A stretch of 64,000 nucleotides of DNA from Prionace glauca (taxonomy: Eukaryota > Chordata > Chondrichthyes > Carcharhiniformes > Carcharhinidae): contig CM075760.1 of assembly GCA_037974335.1 (NCBI GenBank), positions 32,683,609 to 32,747,608 on the forward strand, written 5' to 3'. Under the pieces are notes generated by a model, which ran no database searches, was not told the DNA's origin, and saw nothing but the letters and a program-made list of their open reading frames with translations. This document shows, one piece after another, positions 21,161 through 32,849 of this stretch. A program made the translations under genes and the position numbers. Each line of letters starts with the position of its first letter. Positions within the stretch are counted from its first letter, which is position 1.

Positions 21161-21359
21161 CAGACCTGCGAGGCACACACCTCACCAGGACAGTTATGTA
21201 GACAGTGAGGTTCGAGGCCCTCATATACCTTTGGACCTGCGAGGGTCAGCCATAGACAACATGCTGAGTTTGAAAAAAATCCAGGAATGACGCCTCAGGA
21301 AAATGTAAGCTGATTAGTTCATGAGAACTGATAGCAGGACCAGTGTTTAAATAGCTGAA

Positions 21360-21870
21360 CCTAAAAAGAGGGCTCTGGAGTAGATGCACAGGAGATGTAC
21401 CAGGATGCTGCCTGAGATGGAACATGTAAATTATGAAGAGATGTTGTAGGCTTGAGTTGTTTTCATTAGAGCAGAGAAGACTGAGTGGCGACTGAATGAA
21501 GTGTGCAAGATCATGAGGGGTATGTACAAAACGGATAGGGAGCAACTGTTGTCTTTCGTTGAAGGGTTAGTAATGAGGGACACGAATTAAAAGTGAAGGG
21601 TGGGAGGTACAGAGGGGATTTCAAGAAATTTTACACAGAGGGTGGTGACGGTCTGGAAAGTGCTGCCTTGGGGGATTCTGGAAGTGGGATGCCTCACATC
21701 ATTTAAAAAGTACCTGGATGAGTACTTGGTATGTAATAACATTCATGGCAATGGGGCAACTGCTGGCAAGTGAGATGAGGTGGGAAAGTTGGGGCCTTTC
21801 ATGCATCAGTGGAGACTCGTTGCACAGAAAAGCCTCTTCTGCCCTGTACTATTCTGTGGTTCTGTGAAAA
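21360..21870 (+). mobile_element. Old CR1 LINE 3' fragment (copy 2)
   Basis: Counterpart of 130-640, with the same broken C-terminal reading and tail. Confidence 0.7.
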
Positions 21871-22024
21871 TAAATGTATTATTTATTGCGAAAAGTATTA
21901 TTTTGATCTGTATCTAGATTTGTTCTGGTCTTACATGTAAATTTTACATTTAAGACATGACAGATGAGGGCAGCCAAAAGGAATCTGCAGCTTGTCATAT
22001 GTCCTGGATGCTGACAATGTCTGA

Positions 22025-22660
22025 GATTTGGCCTTTATAGCGATGGGGATAGAATATCAAAGTAGGGAGGTTTTGCTGCAACTGGACTGGGTACTGGTGA
22101 GGTTGTAGCTGGAGTACTGTGTGCAGTTTTGGTCGCTGCGCTTGCGGAAGGATATATTGGCCTCGGAGGGAGTGCAGAGAAAGTTTATTAGGCTGATACC
22201 GGAGATGAGGGGGTTGGACTATGAAGAGAGATTAAATAGATTGGGTCTGTACTCGTTGGAGTTTAGAAGGATGAGGGGGGAATCTTATAGAAACGTATAA
22301 GATAATGAAGGGGATGGATAGGGTAGAGGTAGAGACATTCTTCCCACTTAGAAAGGATAACAGAACTAGAGGGCACAGCCTCAAGATCGGAGTTGAGGAG
22401 GAACTTCTTCACTCAAAGGGTGGTGAATCTCTGGAATTCTCTGCCCGTTGAAGTGGTGGAGGCTACCTCGCTAAATATATCTAAGACGCGGGTAGATAGG
22501 TTTCTGATAAGAGAGGGGATTAAAGGTTATGGGGAGAGAGCGGAAAACTGGAACTGATCCACTTCAAATCAGCCATGATCTTATTGAATGGTGGGGCAGG
22601 CTCGGAGGTCTAGATGGCCTACTCCTGCTCCGATTTCTTATGTTCTTATGTTCTTATGAG
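22025..22660 (+). mobile_element. CR1 LINE fragment (copy 2)
   Basis: Counterpart of 785-1442; ends in the CTTATGTTCTTATGTTCTTAT tail. Here it carries extra small deletions near 22386. Confidence 0.85.
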
Positions 22661-23395
22661 ATGACCAGATGACCACATGTTCAAGAAGTGCTCCCAGCGG
22701 TACAAACTGGAGCTCAGGGTTTCAGAGTTTCGGCGACAGTTCAATATATTGTGGTGCATTGATGAGGCTGGGATTTACATGGATAGTCCGTTTTGAGAAG
22801 TGGTCACACCACAGAGCAAGGCACTGGAGGGAAGAAGGGAATGGGTAACCACCAGACAATCGAGAAAGAACAGGCAGGTAATGCAGGAGCCTCCCCAGGT
22901 TACTAATGGGGATTCCATTCGGATGCTGATAAGGACGCTGGTCCCTCAGATGAGTGCATTCAGAATTTCCGTGGCCGAAGACATTACTCCAGGATTGTGT
23001 GCTGCCTCCCTGGTGCCAGGGCCAGGGATATGAACGAATGGCTGCAGGGTATCTTGAAAGGGATTGTGATGAGTTAGGGGGCGTGGTACTTGTCGGTACC
23101 AGCAATCTAACAATCAAACTGAAGAATGAGGCGTTGCGTCAAGAATATAGTGAGCTCAGCAGTGGATAGGAAAATAGGACAGATAAGCATCCTATTTCAT
23201 CTCCACAGGACTCAAGAGTTGGTACAAGCGTTCAGGGTTTAGATTCCTAGATCTCTAGAACCATTTCTAGGTGAGTTAGGACGCGTACAAAAGCGATGGC
23301 CTGCACCTGAACCACACTAGGGCCAAAGTCCTTGTGAATAGGTTTACGCGTGCGATTGGGAAGAGTTTAAATTAGTTTGACAGGAGGAAAGAACA
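22661..23395 (+). mobile_element. Decayed CR1-type ORF1 remnant (copy 2)
   Basis: Counterpart of 1443-2275, with the esterase VGTSN-like block near 23092 and the DGLHL-like block near 23300. About 70 bp present in copy 1 is deleted near 23168. Confidence 0.62.
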
Positions 23396-23439
23396 CAGAA
23401 GGAGACACTGAACATTAGAATCCTCTTCTACTGCCTCTG

Positions 23440-24310
23440 CTAAATGATCTCAAACAAAAAAATAAAGGACAGTACAGCACAGGACAGGCTCTTCGGCCCT
23501 CCAAACCTGTGCCAATCGCATTTTCCGGTATAAACCAACCGCTTGTAACTCTCTATTGTTTGTTCATATGCCTATCAAGATGACTCTTCAATGTGGCTCA
23601 CTAACGGCCTCAACCATCTCACACTCCAGGCCTCCACCACCCTCTGTGTAAAAAACTTCGCTACACATCTTCACTGAACCTTTTCCCCCTTATCTTGAAC
23701 TTGTGCCTCCTTGTAATTGTCACTTCAGCCCTGGGGGAAAAAAAAGCTTCCAACTGTTCACCCTATCTCTGCCTCACATAATTGCATAAATTTCCATCAG
23801 GTCCCCCCTCAGCCTCTGCCTTTCCAGAAAGAACAATCCAGTTTTTGTCAATTTTTCCTTATAGTTAATACCCTCCACATCAGGAAACATCCTGGCAAAT
23901 CTTTTTCTGCACCCTCCCCAAAGCCTCCACGTCCTTCTGATAGTGTGGTGAACCAGAATTGCATGCAGTATTCCAAATGAGGCCTAACCAATGTTTTATA
24001 CAACTGTAAAATAATTTGCCAATCTTTATACTCGATGCATGGTCCGGTGAAGGCAAGCTTGACACATGCTTTCTTCACCACCTTTTCCACCTGGGCTTCT
24101 ACTTTAATTAATCTGTGGACATCTACCCCCAGGCCTCTCTGTGTATCTATGCTCCTGATGGTTCTGCCATTTATTTTGTATCTCCCACCTGAAATGGATC
24201 TACCAAAATGCTTCACCTCGTATTTGTCTGGATTAAGTTCCATTTTTCCACCCAATTTTCCAGTCTATCTACATCCCACTGTATTCTCTGTGTCTTCCTC
24301 CAGTTTGTCA
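23440..24310 (-). mobile_element. CR1 LINE fragment, antisense (copy 2)
   Basis: Counterpart of 2310-3180. The minus-strand frame 23848-24255 is open and reads MELNPDKYEVKHFGRS, RTIRSIDTQRGLGVDVHR, YKTLVRPHLEYCMQFW, a clear CR1 ORF2 C-terminal block. Confidence 0.88.
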
Positions 24311-24439
24311 CTGGAGGGTTCTGTGAATACCCACAGTACAGTCGAAGTGACTGAGTCACTGCTCAGAGAATTTCCTCTGTTGGAAGTTCATCCGAGATAT
24401 CCTGCTAATTCTATTCTGAGCAGCACGTTGCACTGGTAG

Positions 24440-25156
24440 TATTCTTGAGATCGCCACATTTCCGGTTCTGCTTTTCAACTTTCTTCCGAACTCCCTATAT
24501 TCTGCTTTAAGGACATCACCACTTTTTATTTACCGATGTCATTTGTACCAATATGTACCACAACATTGGCTGTTCACCGTCCCCCTCCAGCATATCCTGC
24601 AACGGCTCTAAAACATCCTTGACTCCGGCATCAAGGAGGCAACATACTGGAGTCTCGTTTGCGACACAGAAACAACTATCTGTTACAAATGAATCCCCCA
24701 TAATTGTTGCATTGCCATAATTTTTCCTATTTCACTCTGCCGCAGAACTGACTCCAGTTCAATGATACTTGGCTTTGCTGTTTTCCCTTGAGAGACCTTT
24801 CCTCTCAACAGGGATCAAAAATAGTATATCTATTGAGTGGGGAATTGTTCTCTTCTTTCTCTGCCTGACTGTTATCCTCTTTCTCTGCCTGTCTGTCATC
24901 CATTCCCTTCCTGTCTGTGGAATCTTACCGTGTGGTGTGACTGCCTCTCTTATTGTTGTGGCCATGATATTCTTGCTTCGCAGATACTCCACAGCATCGC
25001 CAGGTGCCGCTCCAGTTCCGAAACCCGAACTTCCAAGAGCCTTAGTGAGTTCCTGTGGTGCATCTTGACGATGGCACACACGGCTATCACTGTTTGTTGG
25101 CAGTGGAGGAAGTGAACGATTGTGGAAAGAGCGCAGCTGAAGACACTTCATGCACC
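24440..25156 (-). mobile_element. LINE ORF1 remnant, antisense (copy 2)
   Basis: Counterpart of 3718-4460, with the GDSFVTDS block on the minus strand near 24700. The young CR1 fragment next to it in copy 1 is absent, leaving the undisturbed site near 24408. Confidence 0.6.
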
Positions 25157-25189
25157 CATGCTAGGCCCACGCACTGGCGATGTCCCCGC

Positions 25190-25770
25190 ATTCCCATATG
25201 GAACACAGGTAGCACGCAAAGCCATACTTGGAAGACAGTGTTCAATTCTGGTTGCCAGGCTGCCAGAAGGATGTGGGCGCTTTGGAGAGCGTTCAGAAAA
25301 GATCTACAGGAATGTTGTCTTGTCTGGGAGAAATTGCAACGAGGAGAGCAGAGACCAAACTTAGTTTGTTCTCACTCGAATGACGCAGGTTGAGAGGCGA
25401 ACTGACAGAAGTCTATAAGATTAGGAGGGACATGGACAGAATGGATTGTGAGAAGCTTTTTTCTCAGAGTCGAAGAGTCAATTACTGGGGGCATAGGTTT
25501 CCGGTGCAAGAGACAAAGTTTAAAGGAGATATACGAGGCACATTTTTTATACGGAGGGTGATGGGTGCCTGGAACTCACTGCGAAGGGAGATAGTGGAAG
25601 CAGAAAAGCTAGCAACTTTTAAGGAGCGTGTGAGCAAATACATGAATGGGATGGGAGTAGAGGTACATGGTCCCTGGAAGGGTTTTAGTTCTGTCACCAG
25701 AATGGTCAGTGACAACTTGGAGGGCCCAAACGCCTGTTCCTGTGCTGTATCTTTGTTCTTTGTTCGCACG
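25190..25770 (+). mobile_element. CR1 LINE 3' fragment (copy 2)
   Basis: Counterpart of 4500-5065; reads LRGELTEVYKIRRDMDRMD, a KGDIRGTFFIRRVMGAWNSL block and a tail. Confidence 0.82.
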
Positions 25771-25799
25771 ATGGATTTGAGTTCTCTTGCCATGCCTTA

Positions 25800-26560
25800 C
25801 CCTTTAAATTTAATCTTTGTGAGGAGCTTAATCTGAAGTATTTTGTTGAATGTATTCAGGAAGAGTTTCTCATTCAGTTTGTGGATGGCTCAACTAGACA
25901 GGGGGCAAAACTTGACCTCCGCTTGGGAAATAAGGAAGGGCAGATGACAGAAGTGTGAGTGGGGAATCACTTTGGGACCAATGGCCATAATTCTCTTGGT
26001 TTTAAGATAGCTATGGACAATGATTGGTCTGTCCCAAAGCTAAAATTCCAAATTGGGGCAAGGCCAATTTTGATTATATCAGGCAGGAACTTTCAAAAGT
26101 TAATTGAGGAAGTCTGTGGGAAAGCAGAGGGACATCTGGTAAGTGGTATGCTTTCAAAGGTGTGTTAATCAGGGTTCAGGGTAAATACATTCCTCTTAGA
26201 GTGAAGAGCAAGCCTGGCAGAAGCAGGGAACCCTGGATGAGTCGAGATATTGAGGCCCTGGTCAAGAAGAGAAAGAGGCATTTGACGTACATAGACAGCT
26301 GGGATCAAGTGAATCTCTTGAAGATTATAGGGGGTTTAGGACTGGTGTTAAGAGAGAAATCAGGAGGGAAAAAAGGGAACATGAAATTGTTTTGGCAGAT
26401 GAGGCAAAGGAGAATCCAAAGCGCTTCTACAAATACATAAAGAATAAAAGAGTAATAAGGGAGAGAATAGGCTCAGTTAAGGATCAACAAGGTCATCTAT
26501 GTGCGGATCCACGAAAGATGAGTGAGATCCTAAATGAATATTTCTCATCAGTTGTTGAGG
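25800..26560 (+). mobile_element. CR1 LINE remnant, endonuclease end to RT linker (copy 2)
   Basis: Counterpart of 5100-5845; the basic linker SREPWMSRDIEALVKKRKRH is better preserved here. Confidence 0.8.
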
Positions 26561-26564
26561 GTAG

Positions 26565-26775
26565 TAAATAAATTACTGCGGATGCTGGAATCTGAAATCA
26601 AAAGAGAAAATGCTGAAAAATCTCAACAAGTCTGGCAGCATTTATCGGAACCGAATAGAGCTGATGTTTTGCGTCCAAAGGGTTATCTGGCCATGAAACA
26701 TCAGTTGTTTTCTCTTCTTACAGATACAGCCAGACCTGCTGAGATTTTCCAGCATTTTGTTTTTTGGTTCCAATT
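26565..26775. repeat. Interspersed element with inverted ends (copy 2)
   Basis: Counterpart of 5850-6062, with the same inverted arms around a short centre. Confidence 0.6.
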
Positions 26776-26779
26776 TCCA

Positions 26780-27325
26780 CAGTTTTCCCACTCATTTAAC
26801 CTATCTACTTCAATTTGTCGCCTCCTCACATCCACTTCACAATTTAATTCCTCTCTATTGTTGTCAGCAAATTTAGCAACCGTACCTTCATTCCCTTCAT
26901 CCAAGTCATTCATATAAATTGCAAAATGTCGAGGCTCCAGCACTGATCCCTAGGAAAAACATTAAGCGCATTTACCCTATCCATGGCTGTCATGATCGCA
27001 TACACCTCTACAAGATCACCCCTCAGTCTCCTGCCAGTCTCCTGTCCAGTCTTTCCCTATAACTCAGTTCTTTGAGTTCTGGCAACACCCTTGTAAATAT
27101 CTTCTGCACTGTTTCCAGTTTAATAACATTCTTCCTATAGCAAGGCGAGCAGAATACTCCAGGCGCGGTCTCACCAATGTCCTGTGCAACAGTAATATAA
27201 CTTCCCAACTTCTATACTCAATGCCCTGACCGATGAAGGCCAGCATGCCAGAAGCCTTCTTCATTGCCTTATCTAACTGTGACTTCACCTTCAGAGAACA
27301 GTACATCTGACCTCCAACATCCCTC
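26780..27325 (-). mobile_element. CR1 LINE fragment, antisense (copy 2)
   Basis: Counterpart of 6065-6625; about 20 bp differ around 27035 through a small deletion next to a doubled CAGTCTCCTG. Confidence 0.85.
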
Positions 27326-27339
27326 ATTTCGACGATCCC

Positions 27340-28378
27340 TGTGGTGCACTACTTGTCACATTACAAAATTAGAAAATTACAATAAAATAGGTCCTATTGT
27401 CGACAGCGAGGAACGTTATCAAAAATTGCAGCAGGACTTTGATCATCTGGGGAAGTCTACCGAGAAATGGCAAATGGGGATCAATACAAATAAGTGTGAG
27501 GCGTTACATTTTGGAAAGTCAAATCAAGGTTCGACTTTCATAGTATACGGTAGGATCTTCGGGAATATTTTGGCACAGAGGAATCCTGGAATTCAGGTGC
27601 ACTGTTGTATAAAGGTAGATAAGGCAGTGAAGAAGGATTTTGGCATGCTGAGCTTCATCAGACAGGGCATGGAGTATAGAAATTAGGAAGTTATGCTGCA
27701 GTTGTACAGGATGTTGGTGAGACCGCACCTGGAGTATTGTGTTCAGTTCTGGTCGCCTTGCTGTAGGAAAAATGTTATTAAACTGGAGACAGCACACAAG
27801 ATGATTTACAAGGATGTTGCCAGGACTCAAAAGACTGAGTTATATGGAGAGATTGGACAAACTAGAACTTCTCTCTTTGTCGCATAGGAGACTGAGAGGT
27901 GATCTTATAGATGAGTATAAAATCGCGAGAGGCATGGATTGGTTGAATGCACTCAAAGTTTTCCCGGGGTTGGGGATTCGAGAACTAACCGGCACAGGTT
28001 TAACGTAAGAGGAGTAATAATTAATGGGAACTTTTGGAACATTTTTTTAAATAGAGGGTGATACGTATGTGGAATGAGCTGCCAGAGTAAGTGGTTGAGG
28101 CAGGACACTGACAAAATTTAAAAGGCATTTGGACAGATATATCGATATGAGAGGTAGAATTCCTCGATCAGGAAAGCAGTTGAGGCCACCTCATTTAATG
28201 CTTCTAAGACGAGGATCGATAAATCTTTGAACTGTAAAGAAATTAAGGATTATGGTGAGAGGGCGGATAAATGGAACTGAGTCCACGAAAAGATCGGCCG
28301 TGATCTCATTGAATGGCGGAGCAGGCTCCAGGGGCCAAATGGCCGACTCCTGCACCGAATTCTTATGTTCTTATGTTT
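27340..28378 (+). mobile_element. CR1 LINE fragment, RT thumb to 3' tail (copy 2)
   Basis: Counterpart of 6640-7674. The frame that is open in copy 1 is cut by a TAG near 27685 here. Confidence 0.88.
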
Positions 28379-28379
28379 A

Positions 28380-28492
28380 AAGGGATATGGGCCAAATACA
28401 GGCAAATGGGGTTAGCTTAGATGGACATTTTGGTCGACGTGGAGCAGTTTGGGCCAAGGGCCTGTCTCCATGCTGTAGATTCTATGATTCTT
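28380..28492 (+). mobile_element. Short LINE 3' tail (copy 2)
   Basis: Counterpart of 7680-7790. Confidence 0.55.
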
Positions 28493-28778
28493 TGGCCCAT
28501 TTATTCCTGCGTCTTGTTTCCTGTTCTCAAACTTCTGCCCAAGAGATTCTATTTTAGGCAATAAATAACTGCATGCCCCGCACTGTTTTGTGGTTTTAAG
28601 TATTATAAATCCGGCTCCATCGGCAGGGAGAGATAGAGAGTGAAACATATTGACTTTAAAGAGGGAATTGGATAAGTAACTGAATGGGAAACTTTTACAG
28701 GGATATGGGAAATGGGCAGGGAAATTGGATTAATTGGTGGAGTGAGATCATGGAAGGATCCAAACTTAATAATGAGAA

Positions 28779-29264
28779 GATTAAGAACATAAGAAATAGG
28801 AGCAGGAGTAGGCCATCTGGCCCTTCGAGCCTGCCCCGCCATTCAATAAGATCATGGCTGATCTGTCGTGACTCAGCTCCACCTTCCCGCCCTCTCCCCA
28901 TAACCCTTAATCCCTTCTCTTATCAAAAACCCATCAACCCGTTACTTAAAAATATTTAGCGAGGCAGCCTCCACCACTTCAACGGGCAGAGAATTCCAGA
29001 GATTCACCACCCTGTGAGTGAAGAAGTTCCTCCTCAACTCTGTTCTAAACCGACCCCCCTTTATCTTGAGGCTGTGCCCCCTAGTCCTACTGTCTTTTTT
29101 GAGCGGGAACAGTCTCTCCACCTCTATCCTATCCATCCCATTCATCATCCTATACGTCTCAATGAGGTCTCCCCTCATTCTTCTAAACTCTAACGAGTAC
29201 AAGCCTAGTTTATTCAGCCTCTCCTCATAGCTCAATCCCCTCAACTCCGGTATCAGCCGAGTAA
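28779..29264 (-). mobile_element. Young CR1 3' fragment, present only in copy 2
   Basis: The minus strand reads RLIPELRGLSYEERLNKLGL, YSLEFRRMRGDLIETYRMM, FFTHRVVNLWNSLPVEVVEA in one open frame and ends at the left in a TTCTTATG-type tail (AAGAACATAAGAAATAGG on plus). Copy 1 has the empty site near 8078 (GAGAATATTAAAATGG). It therefore inserted after the duplication. Confidence 0.92.
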
Positions 29265-29576
29265 AATGGAGCTTCTGCCAGAACGGGGACAGATGTGGGA
29301 CAGTGATAATGGGTGAATGCAGCACGGTGAGAGTTAGGGGATGGGAAACAGGATTTCAGATGATGTGATGTTTTTGCAGCATTGTAACAAGAGCTATGTG
29401 AACGGTGGAATAATCTAGTCGGGATTTACCTATGATACAGGCAAGGATTTATTCAGTAGCTGGTCTGATGCAGAGATGGAAATGTCTACTGTGGTGGAGA
29501 TGGCTGTGAACTGGATTGGAGATGGAGAGAATATGGGGACAGAAATCCCTTCAAATCAAAAGGCTTACAGATAGAA

Positions 29577-29905
29577 ATCATAAAATCCTACAGTGCAGAA
29601 GGAGGCCATTCAGCCCATCGAGTCTGCAGACCCAGAATTCCACCCAGGCCGTATCCCAGTAACCCCTCTTATCTATCCCGCTAATCCTTCTAACCTACGA
29701 ATCCTGGGAAAGTAAGGGAGAAATTTGCACAGCCGGTGTACCTAACACGCATATCCTTGGAATGTGGGACGAAACTGGAGGAGACTCACGCAGACACGGG
29801 GAGAGCATGCAATCTGCACACAGACAATGATCCAAACTGGGAATGGAACCCGGGTCCCTGCTCTGTGAGGCAACACTGCTAACCACTCTGCCACCATGCC
29901 ACCTA
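29577..29905 (-). mobile_element. tRNA-headed SINE (HE1-like), antisense (copy 2)
   Basis: Counterpart of 8395-8722; the B box region reads better here (GGGAATGGAACCCGGGTCCC on plus). Confidence 0.8.
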
Positions 29906-30093
29906 AAGTCATGTGTATGGGCTCATCCCAAATCCGATATGGGCTGGGGGGTGGCAGTGAAGTCAGGTGGGCCGGGAACAGAGTTTGTGATGGGAACAGA
30001 AAACAATGGCTTCCATCTTCAACAAAGTAAACGGCAAGAATAGGCATGAAGTTAAATAGTTTGCCCAATAAATAAGAGATAGGGGATACTTAC

Positions 30094-30505
30094 CAGGGAC
30101 ACCAACAATAGCCAGGGTGGGATAGTAACCTGCTTGAATAATGTGAAGTATAAAGTAGATCCGCAGTGAAAAGGACAGCCAATCACTATATTCAGAAAGA
30201 TATAACAGTGCCTGGGATAAACCCCTGTCCATTAGTGGGACATTCCAATCTTTTATTCTCAGATTCTGATTCACTGTTGTAACATTCCGTTCTATTGTTC
30301 TGAGATTCTGATCCATTGTTGTAACATTCCAATCCATTGTTCTCAGATTCTGATCCATTATTGGAAGCTTCCAATCTCTTGTTCTCAGATTCTGATACAC
30401 TGTTGGAAGATTCCAGTCTCTTGTTCTCAGACTCCGATCGTACTTCCCCCTCTTTCTGGAACGGTTGGTTCCTGTCAGTGCCAGAGTTGATCCTGCTGCT
30501 AACAT
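30094..30505 (-). CDS. GPCR 1 exon 1 (copy 2): repeat-bearing extracellular tail and start of TM1
   Basis: Minus-strand ATG at 30505 opens 137 codons plus one base, ending VGVP at a good donor (G|GTAAGT). The exon encodes about five 14-residue repeats (NLRTMDWNVTTMDQ type, 42 bp each) with several N-glycosylation sequons (NVT), then YFILHIIQAGYYPTLAIVGVP as the start of TM1. No typical signal peptide is visible, which is normal for class A GPCRs. It joins the main exon 18653-19554 in phase to give 437 residues. The other two GPCRs here have an exon 1 of only 23 codons, so this tail is unusually long. A second frame across the repeats is also open (SESENKRLE type) but does not lead into TM1. 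Confidence 0.8.
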
Positions 30506-30914
30506 TATGGGGTATCACTCTGAAAGGAGGCCCCTATTAATGGAAAAGGGAAACCCTCCAGTGGCACATTTGGGATCCATGGAGACTGACATTAATTACA
30601 GTCACAGAACAAACAAGTTCAGTTAACACATTTCAATCCAAAACATTTTATATCACAATCAAGTCAAAGATTTCTTCACTGGTGTCGGATATATGATGGT
30701 CACTGAGAGCAGAAATAGTGGAAATACTGGGTTTGCTGACGATAATCTTTCAATACTCCTTGGATATGGGACTGCTGGCAGAGGATATGAGGTTGTTAAT
30801 TTTCCAGCTGGATTATAAAAAGGAGCGTGGGATAATCCCTGAAAACACTGGGCAGTCAGTCAGGAGGACGGGAACCTATGTAAGGAATCCGAGAAGGAGG
30901 GAGAAAGGACAAAA
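30506..30914. other. Region 5' of GPCR 1 exon 1
   Basis: Probable promoter region of GPCR 1 by position. AT-rich, with no motif that decides a start. It includes the empty site of the copy 1 CR1 insertion (GGAC|AAAATG, near 30913). Confidence 0.45.
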
Positions 30915-32010
30915 TGTGGGGAGAATGATCCAACTACGTCAATAATCAGGAACAAGGTTAAGAGGAAGGAGAACTCAGGAGATGTTATTAATGGAAGTGT
31001 TAGAATTCAAAAAGAAACTATAAAAACTAGTATAAAGCCACTTTATCTGAATGCTCGTAGTATTCGAAACAAGGTAAGTGAGTTGACAGCGCAAATCATT
31101 GCGAACAAGTATGATTTGTTGGCCATTACAGAGGCGTGGTTGCAGGATGGTCACAACTGGGAGTTAAATATCCAGGGGATTCAGGCTGTTCAAAGGGACC
31201 GACAGAAAGGTAAATGAGGTGCTGTACCTGAATTTTAAGAATGATATCAGGGCAGTAGTGAGAAATAACATGGGTTTTATGGAGAAAAGATTGAATCCAT
31301 TTGTGAGGAGATTAGAAATAGTGAAGAGAAAAGGTCATTGCTAGGCGTAGTCTATACGCTGCCAAATAATGACATCATAGTGGGGCGAGTATTAAACGAA
31401 GAAATAACTGATGCATGTAAAAATGGTACAGCACTTATCATGGGGGACTTTAATCTAAATATCAATTGGTCAAACCAGGTCAGTCAAGGCAGCCACGAGG
31501 AGGCGTTCATAGACTGGATCTGCAATAGCTTCCTTGAACAGTATTCAATGGAACCTACAAGGGAGCAATCTATCCTAGATCTGGTCCTGTAAATGAGATG
31601 GAATAAAGATGAGATGTAAATAATCTTACAGTTAGGGATCCTCTTGGAAGAAGTGATCTCATTACGGTTGAATTTAAAATACAGATGAAGCATGAGAAGG
31701 TTAAATCCAAAACCACTATTTTATTGCTCAAACAAGGAGACGACAAAGGGAAGAGGGAGGAATTGGTGAAGGTAGACTGGGAACAAAAACTTTATAGTGG
31801 GACAATTGAGGAACAGTGGAGGACTTTCAAAGCGATCTTTCACACTGCTCAGCAAAAGTATATACCAGTGATAAGGAACGACTGTAGGAAAAGAGATAAT
31901 CAGCCATGGATATCTAAGAAATAGAGGACAGATCATTATGTTTAAGTCAGAGATAGATGGATTTCTGCTTGGGAAACGGACCAAAGATTATGGGGTCGGA
32001 GTACGAAATT
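30915..32010 (+). mobile_element. Old CR1 LINE remnant, endonuclease and linker (copy 2)
   Basis: Counterpart of 12040-13085: LYLNARSIRNKVSEL, LLAITEAWLQDG, LIMGDFNLNINW, ILDLVL and a linker to about 31923. Confidence 0.88.
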
Positions 32011-32029
32011 GGGGTCGAGAAATCCCACA

Positions 32030-32285
32030 GGAGCGGCATTATGGCACAATGATTACCCCTGCTGCCCCACAGCGCCAGGGACCCGGTTCGATTTCAGCCT
32101 CGGGTGAATGTGTGGAGTCTGCACGTTCTCCCCGTGTCTGTGTGGGTCTCCTCCGGATGTTCCTGTTTCCTCCCACAGTCCAACGATACGCGGGTTAGAT
32201 TGAATGCCCATGACAAATTGACCCTAGTGTCAGGGGGATGGCATGGTAAATATGTGGCGTTACAATAATGGGCCTGAGTGGGATT
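32030..32285 (+). mobile_element. tRNA-headed SINE (HE1-like) (copy 2)
   Basis: Counterpart of 13126-13385. Confidence 0.8.
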
Positions 32286-32550
32286 GAATCATAGAATACA
32301 ATCCCTACAGTGCAGGAGGAGTACATTTGACCCATCGAGTCTACACCGACAACAATCCCACCCAGGCCCTGTGTTCTCCCCGCAACCCCATACTTTTACC
32401 TTCTAATCCCCCTGACATTAAGGAGCAATTTACCGTGGCTAATCAACCCAATCAACATCCTTGGAGTGTTCGGTTCAGAATTGTGGCCGGTTCAGACTAG
32501 ATGGGCCGAATGGCCTCCTTGTGCACTGTAGGGATTCTCTGATTCTGCGG
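32286..32550. mobile_element. Composite SINE pieces (copy 2)
   Basis: Counterpart of 13386-13640: antisense 3' part followed by a sense 3' end. Confidence 0.65.
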
Positions 32551-32769
32551 GATTTTAAACATATCGGCCATGATTGAATGGTGGAATGGACACGAATGGG
32601 CCGAATGGCTTAATTCTGCTGCTATCTCTTATGGCCTTGTCAGTGAAGCTGATTCTTCCCTCTCACCACACACTGTACCCACTCAGTCACTGAAACTCAT
32701 TGAAACCTTATCTCAATCTATGACGGGTACATTGCAAATTGTTGATGGGAGGGAAGTTTGAGATCAGAA

Positions 32770-32779
32770 AGTGACGTTA
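32770..32779 (+). promoter_or_regulatory. CRE-like decamer in V promoter
   Basis: AGTGACGTTA lies 80 bp upstream of the V gene ATG and differs by one base from AGTGACGTCA, an ATF/CREB decamer known from mammalian TCR beta V promoters. Copy 1 has AGTGACTGTA at the same place. The function is inferred. Confidence 0.4.
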
Positions 32780-32849
32780 AAAACAGATTCTGTTCCGGCA
32801 GAGCTTGGGGTTTTAAAGGTTAGTCACAGCCCCGGGCTCTGCAGCCGCC

